Source: Neostapfia colusana
Lineage: Eukaryota; Streptophyta; Magnoliopsida; Poales; Poaceae
DNA: 64,000 nt
Direction of reading: 5' to 3'
Assembly (NCBI GenBank): GCA_030760725.1
Contig: JASWHV010000011.1
Span: forward strand, 18,377,501 to 18,441,500
The position numbers were made by a program, and so were the translations under genes. This document shows positions 23,432 through 35,203 of the stretch, piece by piece. Below the pieces are notes generated by a model that saw nothing but the letters and a program-made list of their open reading frames with translations, was not told the origin of the DNA and ran no database searches. Within the stretch, counting starts at the first letter, position 1. Every line of letters begins with the position of its first letter.

Positions 23432-24256
23432 ATGGTCGGGAACTCGGTTCCAGTGACCCTCTCCGGAGACCGCCGCCGTCGGGCGCGTTTGGCGTGAGTT
23501 TGAAGAAGCCGGCCGTGTGGGAGCCACAGGCAGGAATTTAAACATTTCCCTGAATTTCAGATTCCAGTTCAAACTTCAAACACACACTACATTTGCTAAG
23601 AAGCTCCAAATCGAGTGAACCAATTTTTTTTTGGATTCAGCTCTCTGAGTACTTTCCAACAAAATAAGTTTCACCCCATGAAAACCTTTATTTCTCCTGA
23701 AATAATTCTCCAAGTTTTAAACTGTTTATAATTTTAACTGCTTTAGTCGAAAATTCTGAAATTTGGACAGGATGTTCCTTATAATATCCCTGAGCAACCA
23801 TAAAAATTTCAGATCCATCCGAGCTCATTTGATCCACCTACTGGTGTGATTAAGGAAACTGGTCCAGAGAAAAAGAAAAATATCCAGAAACATGTTTCAG
23901 ATTTTCTCTGAACTTGTTCAGCTCATATGTTTTGCTAGGATTCTTCAAATTAGATGAAACCAATTCTATTAGAACCATCTGAAAATCTAGTTTCCAGAAA
24001 CTCATGGCTTGCTCCATGAAAATCTTTAGAAAACCCTAAGAGCTCTAATTAGGGCTAAACACACATTTATTTGTGCAGGGTTCAAACGAGCTTTGTTTCA
24101 AATAAAATTTGGCCAAATTCCTGCTTAGTTTGTATCCAAACCACAGTAAAAATTTTAGAGTCAATAGAACTTTCTAGATATACTTGTAGCCTTTAAATAT
24201 CAAATTTAACTCAATTGCATTTAAATTGACACGCATTGTAATTCTTTTCCGTGTAG

Positions 24257-24334
24257 TCGCTAAGATCGAAGAAGGCCCGGAGGTTCTGGATTTGATTACT
24301 CCGGAGGAACAGTTATCTTACGACCAGCAGCAAG
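24257..24334 (+). other. candidate LTR exon 1, copy D2
   Basis: A 78-nt segment after a pyrimidine-rich acceptor (attcttttccgtgtag) and before CAAG|GCAAGC. It reads VAKIEEGPEVLDLITPEEQL in the shared phase. Together with the A and B copies it shows the pattern E..PE.L......PE with no frame-breaking indel. Its sister in D3 (50944-51021) keeps the frame, but its donor is CC instead of GC. Confidence 0.55.
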
Positions 24335-25096
24335 GCAAGCTCCGGTTTGCATTAGCCATTCCATAAAGTCTTTATGTTTTGACAACTTAATTTATGCATT
24401 TCTTACAATATATGGGAACCGGGAAACCGATGTAATTCGTGAAGCGATATCTTGAGGCATTGCTTGTCGTCCAGAGGGTAGGTTGAGAGCAGCGAGGTGT
24501 AAATAAGATAGCGGGCACTGCAGATGCTCCGCACGGAGACCTCCTGCTCAGGACGATAGGACCGGTTCAACACTTGTCTAACGTATGAAAGGTGGTTGCG
24601 TACGATGTCCAAGGTGGTTTCTGTAGGCAACATCGAGTATGGGTGTACGTGACGGGTTATTCGGGTAACGCTGAAGGTGTAAATCGATTATAATCGCCAT
24701 CCCTCGCGGTCAGTGAGTACCACTTGTTCACTGTACCGTGACTTAGAAAGAACAGGCTAGTGTCATGTTAAAAGATTGCTGATTGAAAGCTTTACATTGC
24801 TTCCTAATTAAATGCTTTAGTTTAGAGCTAATTAAAGTTCTTTTCAACCTTAGGCAATGCACATAAGAGAAATCTGTTTCTTGTTTGATTGCGGCTTTCT
24901 TATGTGTCTTAGCACGAGGTTCTCCAACAACTTGTTGCTAAAACTTGAAAGTAAGATTCAACTGATTAGGCGTGTCTTTTGCAATATACATTCCATGATA
25001 CACTGCAAACCCAACATGTAGAGCTTCATGTGTAGGTAAGACGGGTCAGTCTTGCTGAACCATCGTGCTCACTGCTTGTGTTTGAAGCGTTTGCAG

Positions 25097-25184
25097 GGTG
25101 CTAGAGGAGGGGGCTCCCGAGGAGGAGACGGGCCCCCAAGAGGGAACCGCCGTCGAGTGGGAGCCGTGCACGCCGCCGTGTTAG
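25097..25184 (+). other. candidate LTR exon 2, copy D2, with a one-base deletion
   Basis: Follows gcgtttgcag. One base fewer than D1 within the first dozen bases puts the rest in another frame. In that frame it reads LEEGAPEEETGPQEG and ends EWEPCTPPC then TAG, matching the A-family ending EWEPYTPR. So this copy is recently broken but recognisable. Confidence 0.45.
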
Positions 25185-25418
25185 TGTGCGTGTGTGCTAG
25201 TAATGACACGTTCATTGGCTGAACATGAACTTCTTTTGCTTAGTCTACGCCCGTGAGTGTAGAATACACGTATTTTATGTAATTATGTTCATAAACCAGT
25301 TTATGTAACAAAATTTTCGCTTCTGCTTTGCACCTTTTATGTGTGTTATCCGGTGCTATGCAACGCAGCATCCCTAAGCGTGATCCTGGCTAGTCGAGAC
25401 CGTCGGGTCCTCATAGCG

Positions 25419-25430
25419 TGGCATCAGAGC
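25419..25430 (+). promoter_or_regulatory. primer binding site after D2
   Basis: tggcatcagagc differs by one base from TGGTATCAGAGC, the plant tRNA-iMet-type site. Confidence 0.85.
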
Positions 25431-25596
25431 TCCGTTGAGGTTTAACATACTTAAAAAGGTTAAATTTTCAAAAACTCGGTGAGGAACAATTTATTAGCCC
25501 ATGTAAGAATGTCATTTGTGTATAGAAAGTGGCAACACTAACCTATTTGCTTATGTCGGAAAATCATGCGTCTCGGGACTTCATATGTCTTAAGGG
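25431..25596 (+). other. short leader remnant of the D element
   Basis: 166 bp between the primer site and the start of B LTR 25597. No frame seen. The bases aaggg (25592-25596) would be the left TSD of the B insertion, but the right side is lost. Confidence 0.5.
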
Positions 25597-27864
25597 TGTA
25601 AAATCCCCAAAAGTGTTAACAAGGATTTCAGCACATGCACACTTTGGAAAAATCAGGGAGATTAAAACTTTGATTTACAACGGTGTGAATTCAAAGTGAA
25701 GATTAAAACTTCCCAAAAACATCAAAACATGGAGATCTAAATTCATAACTTTGGACTCCATAATCCAAATATAAAGCCTTCCAAATTTCAGCTCATTTGG
25801 AGGGGTTTTACTATTTGTTGGGAATTAAAAGAGGAAGCCCTCAAATCTGAATTTAAATTTCAGTTTGAAATTCCAACTTCCTCAACTTGTAAATTGGGTT
25901 CCACAAATGTATTCTTCACATTTGAATTAGGATCCATACAAAAATTCAGATTAAATTAAGTCTAGTTTGCTAGTTTTTGAATCATGCAAGAGGGAAGATT
26001 CAAATTCAAATTCAAAGAGCCAAATACATTTCAAATTCCACACAAGAATTCAGTCCATTCTAATTTCAAAAATTCAAATCTTAACTTGGTGCGGAAGTAT
26101 AGCTTTTAATTGTGAGTAGCTGGGGAAAATATTAGTGGAAAAGAATGAAAAAGAAGTGAAGCAGTGGGACCCAACAGTACGCCACAGGGGAGAGTTCAGT
26201 CGGTTCTGTGTTCACCCTGGCGTGCCACCGCGCGGCAGCACGAAGCGACGGAAATCAATGTGCCCTTGCACCTCAGTGCTGCTCTCCACGTTTCAGCCTC
26301 AGCTGAGAACTTCCGATCGTCCACCTCACTCAGTCGTCATTCCACTGAGCCACTGCACCGTGCGAACGAAAAATCTTTCCACTGACTGGACCGAGCTCCA
26401 CCACCTCGGTAACTCGATCGAGCACCGGACAACCACTGTTCACCAAGCCCCCAAGTGGCAAAACAGCACCGCACGATCTTGCTCTACCTCCTCAGCGCAA
26501 GAACTGCTCGAAACTCGGTTTCTAAACTCCGAGCACGGGTCTTCTTCACGGCCGCCGAGCTACACCGCAACCGGGCTCACGTGGACAGCCTGACAGAGTG
26601 GGTTTCACGGCCGACAAAGAGACCCACGGACGTGTTGGTGATCCGTGCTGCTCCTCCCTGAACTTGGAGTCCAGCCGTAGCTCCTCACTTGCGAATTCGG
26701 CGAAATTCGTCCGATCCCTGCAACCCGACACCTCGGTATGAAACCGAGAAATTTTCACTTCATGATTGTTCTTAGGTCACCAAATATTGTACATAGGAGC
26801 TAAACTAGCTGGCAATCATCTTCGCTTCACAACCCTAGCTCTAATACCCACGTAGACCAACCATTTCCAGTTTTCTGGAGCGCAAACTCGGTGGCCCCGC
26901 GCCTCGGGCGCACGGTGAAAGCGTGGTAGATGCCGTTTCCATGAATGTGGGTGTATTCACCGAGCTTCCTTAGCATCCACTGGGGCTGTAGGACCGATCA
27001 ACCGAACATTTGGCGGGCAAGAACGTCGGGCCGATGTCGCCGAAGTTGTTCCGAGGCCCCTGCACGTCGCCGGCATGTTTCCAGCCACGGCATCCTGATA
27101 GGACCCCACCAACGAGTTCAGCCACCCCGAAAACTCCAGGCGGCGAGTCTCGGCTCGGAAGTGCGCCGCCGCGGGGAGTGTGGGTGTCGCGAGGAAGACG
27201 AAGCGGGGGCCGGGTCCACTTGTAAGCCTCTGTTTTCCAGCGGGGATCTAGTTGAGGCTGTGATCCAGTGCGGCAGCGCGGGTAAAACCCCGTGGGCTGC
27301 GGTGTGGCTGCGAGCTCAGTGGGCCGATTTAAATAGTGGGGCCCACAACCAGAGTTTAAACATTTCCAACAATTTCAGATCTTAGTTCAACTTCAAATGG
27401 CCATAACTTTTGCTAGGATAGTCCAAATTGAGTGAACCAAATTTTGTTGGATTCAGCTCTCCGAGTAATATATAAAACAAGTTTCAGTTCATGAAACTTA
27501 TTATTTGTCCAGATTTAATTCCCTAAAATTTAAACTGTTGATAATTTTATCTGGAGAATTCCTTTATGGAAAATTCATAAATTTGTCTAGGATGTTCATT
27601 TGAAAATCCTTGAGTCACATGAAAAATTTCAGATCCACCCAAGTTCATTTAGTCCCCCTAATGGTGTGATTAAGTGAACTGCCCTGAGAAAATGGAAAAA
27701 TGTACAGAAACATTTTTCAGAATTTTCTCAAATCTTGATTAGGGCATAACTTTCTCTAGGATTCTTCAAATAACATGAATCCGACTCCATTAGAACCATC
27801 TCAAACTCTGTTATCCAGAAAGTAATGGTTTGATCCATGAAAATCTTTGGAAAACCTTAGAAGC
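25597..27864 (+). repeat. family-B LTR, 5' part (B2)
   Basis: Starts TGTAAAATCCCCAAAAGTG, as at 1668. AT-rich to about 26130, GC-rich 26190-27330, then AT-rich. Breaks at 27864 where block F begins: D2, which is homologous here, continues with sequence not found to the right of F. Open frames in the GC-rich part (such as 26135-26593) have no recognisable domain. Confidence 0.75.
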
Positions 27865-30800
27865 TGTCACACCTGGTTTTTCCGAAGAACAACCAAGTGA
27901 ATATCACATGTATGCCAGGATCATTTTCTCATACATGTGATGACAAATAGTGAAGCATCATTTATTACAAGCCAGGTGTCGAATATAAATAAGTCTTACA
28001 TGGCAAATGTCTCGATGGACAATAATAAGTTCATCACAAATAAACAAACTAGCAGCGGAATATTATTCTTGAGGGCTCCATCACAGGCGTTGCCCGGGGG
28101 TCTCCATGAACCTAGAAACCTTCTTCGGGTCCAAAGTCTTGGTCATTATACACCATCGCATTATCTTGACCTGAGCAGCAATATAAACCAACAAAATATG
28201 CAAGGTTGAGTACCAATAGTACTCAGCAAGTGTGGGAAAATTTTGTCATGCATGGCTATAACAAGGGGAGGTTGAACTCATGGTTAAAGCACTACGCAAT
28301 TAATACCTATCACCTTAGCTTATTAAGCACCTACATTACTACACAGGTGAAATGGTCCCAATATCCCATCCCATCATCATAATCCAATAACCATACCATC
28401 ATTTCCAATGTTAAGCTCCCCGCTTAACATCCACAACTTCCAAAATCATCAATCCTCTAATCATGAATAAGTCCAAGCCGCTCTTGACCGTGAGCACGGC
28501 TGTCATGACAGTTTTGACTCTGCAGAGTTTGTACCACTGTACCCACATGTAGTGATTTCATCCCCCGTTGCCGGGTGGACTAAAAGAACCTCCATTATGC
28601 CAGTGGCTACGAACCACATTCACACTTCCCAGGTGTGTAGCCAGGAGATCACTACGAAGCCTTTACAAAGGGATTCCCGACGAGCATGGACCCACTGAGG
28701 TTTCACCCCTAACAGCATACAAGAGGCTCCAACCCCGCTGCAGTGGCCCCCTCTTGAGCCTTGCGGTTCATATGGTAGTCCAGCTGACACCTACTCCCCG
28801 CACCATCCAACACACCCATACTACGCTGGGGATACACCTAATTAATTGGCCAAGCTGCACCATCTCAGCATGTGGTTGGCACTGTAAAGCCAGGTTACAT
28901 GCTCCATGAACCGGTCCTTAGGATCCAGGCAAGTACTAAACACAAACCCGAGTCTCGTGCACCCAGCACACAACCAAAACATCCAACTTGCCTTGATCCC
29001 TACCTCTACATAACTCACAATACCTCATTCAAGAGTATGGTAAAATAAACTGGTGATCTCATATCCCAATTATCCCATTCTAAGCATGGCTAAGCATATG
29101 CATAATAATAAATGACATGATAAAATAAATCCCAACCCAGGCTACAAGGAAACAAGGTAATGCAATTCTAGGGAAACTTCCTAGCATGGGTTTCATATTT
29201 CAATTGACAATGCAAATAATTCTAGCTACACATCCTAGTATAGGATCAAAGTGGTCAAGGACACTTGCCTCCTTCCTGCTGCTCTTGAAATAGGTAGTCC
29301 TGATCTTGGAAAGGAATAACTTGCTCTTGAGCAGGTTCTACATCATACCATCACACATAGCAAAAGAAAAACAACAATCCATAAGACATGGTTCACACTT
29401 CCACTTCATACAAACCACACATTCATATTTATGAAAGTCATTCTCATTTCTATGTGTTGTGGTTACTCTATGTGTGTTGATTTTGGCTTCCATGCACTTT
29501 TAAACATGTGCATATGATTTCTACTTTTGTATTCATATTTTATGTTTGTATATATTATATGAGTTTCCAATTTAAACAAATTCCTTATATTCAATTTATA
29601 CACCTTTTAGCTACCAAGTGTGCATGAAGGGTATTTTTCTTCTCCATATGTGTCTTCAGAATTTCTACCAACCCTAAACTGAATTCTTTGGATTTTAGAA
29701 ATTCCATTTATCATTTACTAGTTGCTATATTTTCAGATTTATTTTCCTATGCATAAATGTGTACTTTATTATGAAAATAGTAAGACACATCATCTAAACA
29801 GAATAGGTTCTGGTCCTAAATAATTTAATAACATATTTTGACCTTTGCCTCTGATGTAAACTATTTCACTATTATTTTCCCTATTTTCTAGAACTATTCT
29901 TTACTTAAAAATGTGTCTTTAAATGTGAATAATAAATTAAACAGATTCAGTTCTGCCCAAAATATATTTTTATCTCACTCCGAAGTTTCCTAAATACTGT
30001 GAAAGTCTTTAATTTAATTTTGACAATATGTTTGTCCCACTTCTTAATTTTTAAATACTAGCCACATATTCAATTTCCTAAATTAAATACTAAACAGGGC
30101 TAAAAAGTTAAACTTACCCCACTACAGGGTCTATAATATTATTTTAAGAATTTTCAGGGGTCTAGCTACACTTATCAGAGGTGTTTTTCCTAATTTTCAT
30201 TAAGTCCAGGGGCTAAAACTGATTTTTAAATGAATTTACATGATTTTCTGGAGTTCCAGGGTCTAGATCAGAAGTTTCCGGGGCTAGCTCTTATTTCCCG
30301 AGAACCCCAGGGGGTAGCACGTAAGATTTCCAGTCTTTATAACGCGGGGCTGATGTGGACCGTCCGATTTTAAACCGACGGCCGAGATTATAACATCGAA
30401 CCGGTACGCGGGGATTTAAACCCTACCGTGCGATTTAAAATAAACGGCGCACAAGCGGCCACGTCGCTCTGATCGAGCACGGGCGGCGCTGCTGGCGGCG
30501 CACGGCGGCGGGAAGCGGCGATCTCGCCGGAAACTTTCGGATCTTCGGGAATTCTTCCTAGAACTGTGATGTTATGGTATAGATCGGTAGAGGGGAGGTC
30601 GGGGATCTCACCTCGGGGGTTTTCTTGAGCTCGGAGGTCCTAGAAGGTGATCGGCGACGAGGTCCGAGGCGAAACCACGGCGAAGCTCGTCGGCGCTGTG
30701 TTTACACCGCAAGTCACCGAGTTTTCTGCACCTGCAAGGTTCCCCGGAGGCGGTGGATCAAGACCAGCGAGTTAGATCGGAATTTCCAAGCTTAGATCAG

Positions 30801-31180
30801 CCAGAATTCGCCGGAGAAGTCTCGGTTCTCACCGGAGGAAAAATCGGCGATCGCGTGGGAAAAACAGAACGAGGCCGGGGTTTTTATAGACGGGGGAGGG
30901 CGGCGGGATGGTTTAGATCATGTCCGCGTCGCCTATGAACAGTATTCAGCGGGGATACGCCGAAATCCCGATCGGTTTTGATTCGGGTGCGAGGGAGTCC
31001 GGCGCTGTCGCGAGGTAGACGAAGATCGGGTGGGTCCCGCCTGTCAGTGTCAGGCAGCCGCGCGCGCGGCTGCCGGCTGGCGCGGGCGCTGGCTGGGGAA
31101 GCGACGTTGGAGAGCGAAGAGTTCCTTCGCTCAAACGACCCAGATTTCATAGCGTATCATCACGGGTAATTTCTCTTACA
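27865..31180 (-). repeat. LTR-like block F, unknown family, probably a minus-strand LTR
   Basis: On the minus strand it runs TGTAAGAGAAATT ... GGTGTGACA, with TG...CA ends, 3.3 kb. A GC-rich promoter-like zone at 30300-31140 lies near its start. It has a 7-bp palindrome (28207-28225) followed by an acceptor-like gctgctcag, the same arrangement as the other LTRs. No gag or pol, primer site or polypurine tract is seen. The flanks gaagc and tcttc do not match, so a simple solo-LTR insertion is not shown. Confidence 0.5.
28207..28225 (-). other. palindrome TGAGTAC-N5-GTACTCA in block F
   Basis: A perfect 7-bp inverted repeat with a five-base loop. It aligns with TGAGC-N6-GCTCA of the other LTRs. 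The fifth pair is T-A here and C-G there, so both arms changed together. Confidence 0.6.
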
Positions 31181-31237
31181 TCTTCGTCTCATCTTTGGGA
31201 ATCTTGGGACGAGATTCTTTTAAAGGGGGGAGGGATA
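31181..31237 (+). promoter_or_regulatory. 3' tip of a B-type internal region with polypurine tract
   Basis: Contains cttgggacgagattctttta and aaaggggggagggata directly before an LTR start. It is the only surviving part of that element's internal region upstream of this LTR. Confidence 0.75.
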
Positions 31238-32884
31238 TGAAATCCTCAAAAGTGTTAACAAGGATTTCAGTAAATCCACACTTAGGAAAAATTATGGGAA
31301 TTAAAACTTTGATTTACACCGGTGTGAATTCAAAGTGATGATTTAAACTTCCCAAAGACTTCCAAGCATGGAGATCTAAATTCATAACTTGGGACTCCAT
31401 AATCCAAATATTAAGCCTTCCAAATTTCAGCTCATTTGGAGAGGTTTTACTATTTGTTGGGAATTAAAAGAGGAAGCCCTTGAATCTAAATTTAAATTTC
31501 AGTTTCAAATTCCAACTTCCTCAACTTGCAAATTGGTTCCACAAATATGTTCTTCACATTTGAATTAGCATCCATACAAAAATTCAGATTAAATTAAGCT
31601 TAGTTTGCTAGTGTTTGAATCATACAAGAGGGAAGATTCAAATTCAAAGTTAAAATCAAAGAGCCAAATACATTTCAAATTCCACACCAGCATTCAGTCC
31701 ATTTGAATTTCAAAAATTCAAATCATTACTTGCTATGGAAGTATACTTTTAATTGTGAGTAGCTGGGGAAAATATCAGTGGAAAAGAATGAAAACGAAGT
31801 GAGGGAGTGGGACCTAACAGTCAGCCACAGGGGAGAGTTTAGTCGGATTGAGGACCGATCCGTGTGCGGCCCCGCTGAACAAGTTTAAATGTATCGAAGG
31901 CATATCGGATATATGGGGTCCGATAAACTGATGTAACCTCTACCTCCGGGCGTCGAGGCATAACGCACCAATCTATAGGTGTAGGTTGAGGGAAGCAAGG
32001 TGGAAACCCGCTAACGGGCGTAGAGAGATGCTCCGTGTAGGGAACCTCCTGTCCGTTTGGGTGCGACCGGTTCGATGATTGGGCTGTTTGGTGAAAGGTT
32101 GTTCCGTACAACATCGAGTGAGCGTGCTGTACAGCTCCACGGATGGGCGTACATGACGTGCTATTCGGGTATCCCTGCAGGTGTATAACGAGTCGATTCG
32201 CCGTCCCTCGCGGTTATGAGTACCATTTGTTCACTGAGTCGTGACGTAGGTTAACATATGGAATGTTGTGATTCAATACTGCTGATATGCATAACTTGTA
32301 TTGTTACATGTGTGCCACCAAATATTGCTCACTAAATTTCAGATTTGTGAACCCTTAACTTGTGGCTAAAAGATGAACTAAGGATGAACTTGTAGGCATT
32401 TCCTTTGCTGCAGACTTCCATCCTATATTCGAGTATTACTGGCATGTAGAGTTTCTTGTGTAGGAGAGTCGGTTAAGACTTGCTGAGCCATCGTGCTCAC
32501 GGTTGCTGCTATGAGTATTTGCAGGTGAGGAGTACCCCACGGACTCGGAGTATGAGTCCACCGGCAAGGGCTACCCTCTGTCGGGGACTACGGCTGAGTG
32601 GGAGCCGTACATGCTGCGCTTAGGCTGGGTGGAGCTAGTGTGGGTTGTCCGTAGGGCCGGACAACCAACTTTTGCTAGTTAGGTGTTGGCGTGAGTTGTA
32701 TAAAAAACTTCCACTGTAGTAGACTCTGTAGAGGAGTTGTAACTGAAGAGTGTACTACTTTTGTAAATATTCAGAAAGTTTTCAGTGTAATACAATGCTT
32801 TCCTTATTGTGTGTGTTGTCGGATGTCGCATCGTGCGGCACCACCCTCTGTGATCCTGGGATGTACGGATTTCGGTCCGTCTAA
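31238..32884 (+). repeat. family-B LTR with large internal deletion, next to element G leader
   Basis: Starts TGAAATCCTCAAAAGTG. At about 31850 it jumps from the equivalent of about 26200 to near the LTR 3' part, losing the GC-rich zone and exon 1. Exon 2 is retained (from 32525, GEEYPTDSEYESTGKGYP, then AEWEPYML) but its usual stop is displaced. The end ...cggtccgtcta corresponds to ...agtccgccaca in A. It sits between a polypurine tract on the left and a leader on the right, so it serves as 3' LTR of one copy and 5' LTR of the next. Confidence 0.7.
32484..32499 (+). other. LTR palindrome TGAGC-N6-GCTCA, copy in the B LTR at 31238
   Basis: Same block as at 1297-1312, with the acceptor AG of exon 2 at 32523-32524. 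Confidence 0.6.
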
Positions 32885-33206
32885 TTGGGGGTGCATGTAA
32901 GCACTGTCGACCAGTGTGCACAAGCTTCAGAGTGGAGCCTCATGGGTAGCAGGTAATCCGGCTAGCTTTAGTATCCTCTACGAATCTTCATGTCGTTTGG
33001 GATATTCGAGCAACGCCCTTCCCTGGCATGCTACGGGCAAGTATAGGAGACCCTGTCACGTGGTTAGTAACGTGAACACGTAGCTCAAGGCATGTTTGGT
33101 TTGAGAACAACCATGCTAGTGATGACGGACGGTTGTATGGAACTGTATTGGGACCGGGTTTGGTATACAGCTGAACCTGACGATTGTGTGGTTCGATTTC
33201 AGGTAG
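32885..33206 (+). other. 5' leader of element G, first part
   Basis: Weakly similar to the reverse of the A leader, for example in the stretch around 33050-33110. No clear primer site remains next to the LTR end. It continues at 44563 after removal of the CRM-like element, whose TSD ggtag is at 33202-33206 and 44558-44562. Confidence 0.65.
33202..33206. repeat. left TSD of the CRM-like element (ggtag)
   Basis: Repeated at 44558-44562, immediately after the right LTR. Confidence 0.9.
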
Positions 33207-34077
33207 TGATGAGGACATCTCTCCTTTGCATACAATGCAAGGACCGATCACTAGAGCACGTGCACGACAATTGGATCTCCAGGTACGTTCTAACCTTGTC
33301 AATTGTTTTTCAGAAGTTACGCTTGTTTCCATGCATGTTTTATTGATTAGGAACAATGGAGAGGACAAGCAAGGGCTGGGAGGAGTCCAAGGAGTTAAGG
33401 AGGAGGAGATAGGACGTGCACACCAAGGAGGAGCCCAAGTACAACTCGACTTCGACTCCACCTCGGGTTCCATGAGCTGCCTTCACCAAAACTGACGTCC
33501 CGGACACATACGGAGTTCGGATTTGGACGTTCTATATATGGTTGGAACCATGATTTCATAAAGCTTCCAGGGGAACAAGCCCCACCTCAAAATTCCTTTT
33601 AAGTTGACGGGAATCAGCGAAACAAGTGGGCTTCCAGAATCTGTCCGGTGCTGCGCCACCGCCTTTTGGGATGCTGGCCCGTGTATCGTGTGGAAGCCCA
33701 TTAGGGTTACGTCCATGGGTCTTGTATGCCCCTAAACTCCTTTTTATACAGCAGCCGTCACCACATTAGGGTCGGGTTTTGCTTAGTTACAATCTGTCAT
33801 TGAACAATGTAGTCGATCATCGGTTGTGAGACCCCAAATTCGTGATCAATTCAGTTTTGATTGCAACTTCTCTGTTCTTGCTTGTGTTCTTGATTGCACT
33901 TGCAGGGATAAGCCTTCATGGCGAGGTCATTCGTGTGACACGGGTGATAACCAACAGAGCAGTGGTGTAGTGATTGCGGGGTTTTGTTCGTTCGAAGCCT
34001 TGGATCATCAACATCGAGATCTCCACCCAATCAAGTTTACCCTACCTCTCGAAAGATCGGGACTCATCCTCCTATCA
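33207..34077 (+). repeat. 5' LTR of the CRM-like element
   Basis: 871 bp, close to identical with 43680-44557. Includes the coding-like TRARARQLDLQ segment and the TATA box at 33532-33541. Confidence 0.93.
33532..33541 (+). promoter_or_regulatory. TATA box in the 5' LTR of the CRM-like element
   Basis: ctatatatgg, with TGACGTCC, an ACGT-core site, about 40 bases upstream. The copy in the right LTR is at 44004-44013. Confidence 0.65.
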
Positions 34078-34078
34078 A

Positions 34079-34095
34079 TTAGTATCAGATTCTCA
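34079..34095 (+). promoter_or_regulatory. primer binding site of the CRM-like element
   Basis: ttagtatcagattctca begins right after the LTR. tagtatcaga resembles tRNA-Met-type TGGTATCAGA with one mismatch. Confidence 0.65.
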
Positions 34096-35203
34096 GGATC
34101 ACCGTGAGGTATACTTGTGTGCCCTTTAGATTTATTTTGTTTCAGTCCTATCATCCACAAAAAGCCACAAAAAAATTTTAGATTCCCTGACCTACAACCC
34201 CCGCTCAACCTTTTGCACAATTTAGTTTTGGAGTTCGTAGTTCTGAGTCCGTGTCCTAGGTTGAGTCTGGTTGCTGGTTTAGATTTGTTTTGGTTCAGTT
34301 TTGTTTCTTCCATCCTCTGCCATCTACAAAAAAACCAATCTACAAAAAAAATTCCATCCACCGATTCGTTTCTGTTGCAGTTTCCACCACCACCAAAACC
34401 GGATTCGGGGTATCTTCCTTAAAACGGGCATAATTTTTCGCTCGTAACTCCGATTGAGGCGCATTTTTTTTCCTGGAAAGGTCTCGAAAAAGTCCACATA
34501 TGATACACCAGCTACGCCAGTGACAGCGTTTTCAAAAAAAATTAAAATAAATTAAGAAGGCCCTCGTTTCGAACTCCAAAGTTCCAGCACCAGTTTTTCC
34601 AATCGCTCCTGAATTTGTGCCGATCTCATCTTTCATCGGTTTGAGCTAATACTTGGTGCTGTTTCTATTCTTGTGCCCCTGGATGAGAAAAAAAATATCA
34701 AAAAGATAAAGAGAAAGAAAAAGATTTTGATTTCTACTTGTGCTTCAAGACAAAAACAGGAGGCTAAGGGGTTTTCTAGTTGTGCTATTTCTGTGTGAGT
34801 GCTGGATACTTGCTGATATTATCCTTGTTGTTCATCATCATTCATCCTTGTCCTTGCTTGTTGCCACAACTGTTCTAATACATTCTTAGGCCAGCAACTA
34901 GGTGAAATTCTTTGGACACTTATTCAGCATTGCTATCTGTTACTAACTTGTGTGCCACATACATATACTGCATTTGAGCCTTCCAAGCTCCACCTTCTCT
35001 CGAGCAGAACAGGTAACCTTTGCAATCGCATCCACTCTCTGCTTGCTTCACACCGGTCACCGTTGGCCACCTGCAGTGCTGGTAAGAAACTTGTAAGAGC
35101 GGGGTAAGACGCATCTTACTGATCGATTTTTGACCCACTTCGGAGAGTGTAGTAATAGGGTTCTTCACGATCTTTTTGTCTTCGTTTCTGTTTTGTACTA
35201 ACA
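34096..35203 (+). other. 5' leader of the CRM-like element
   Basis: About 1.1 kb between primer site and gag, with A-rich runs near 34690-34740 and pyrimidine-rich tracts. No convincing frame or known motif seen. Confidence 0.6.

Larger units (their letters stand above)
23432..25415 (+). repeat. partial LTR D2 (middle to 3' end)
   Basis: Begins in mid-LTR: 23434 onward aligns with 50110 onward in D3. About 0.3 kb seen in D1 (about 22110-22460) is missing at about 24411. It ends ...gtcctcata, followed by gcg and a primer site. It contains exon 1 (24257-24334) with intact acceptor and donor, and exon 2 (25097-25184) with a one-base deletion. Confidence 0.75.

Noticed and set aside
26135..26593. 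Plus-strand open frame of 152 codons in LTR B2
   Set aside because: It lies in GC-rich LTR sequence with composition-driven content, is not found in the other B LTRs, and has no recognisable domain.
28568..28909. 113-codon frame in block F
   Set aside because: No start context, no domain, and the block behaves as an LTR.
33184..33495. 103-codon frame starting before the CRM-like 5' LTR, as an independent gene
   Set aside because: It is the LTR-encoded extension of the integrase frame seen properly at the 3' end (43680-43968). The upstream part is flanking leader of G.
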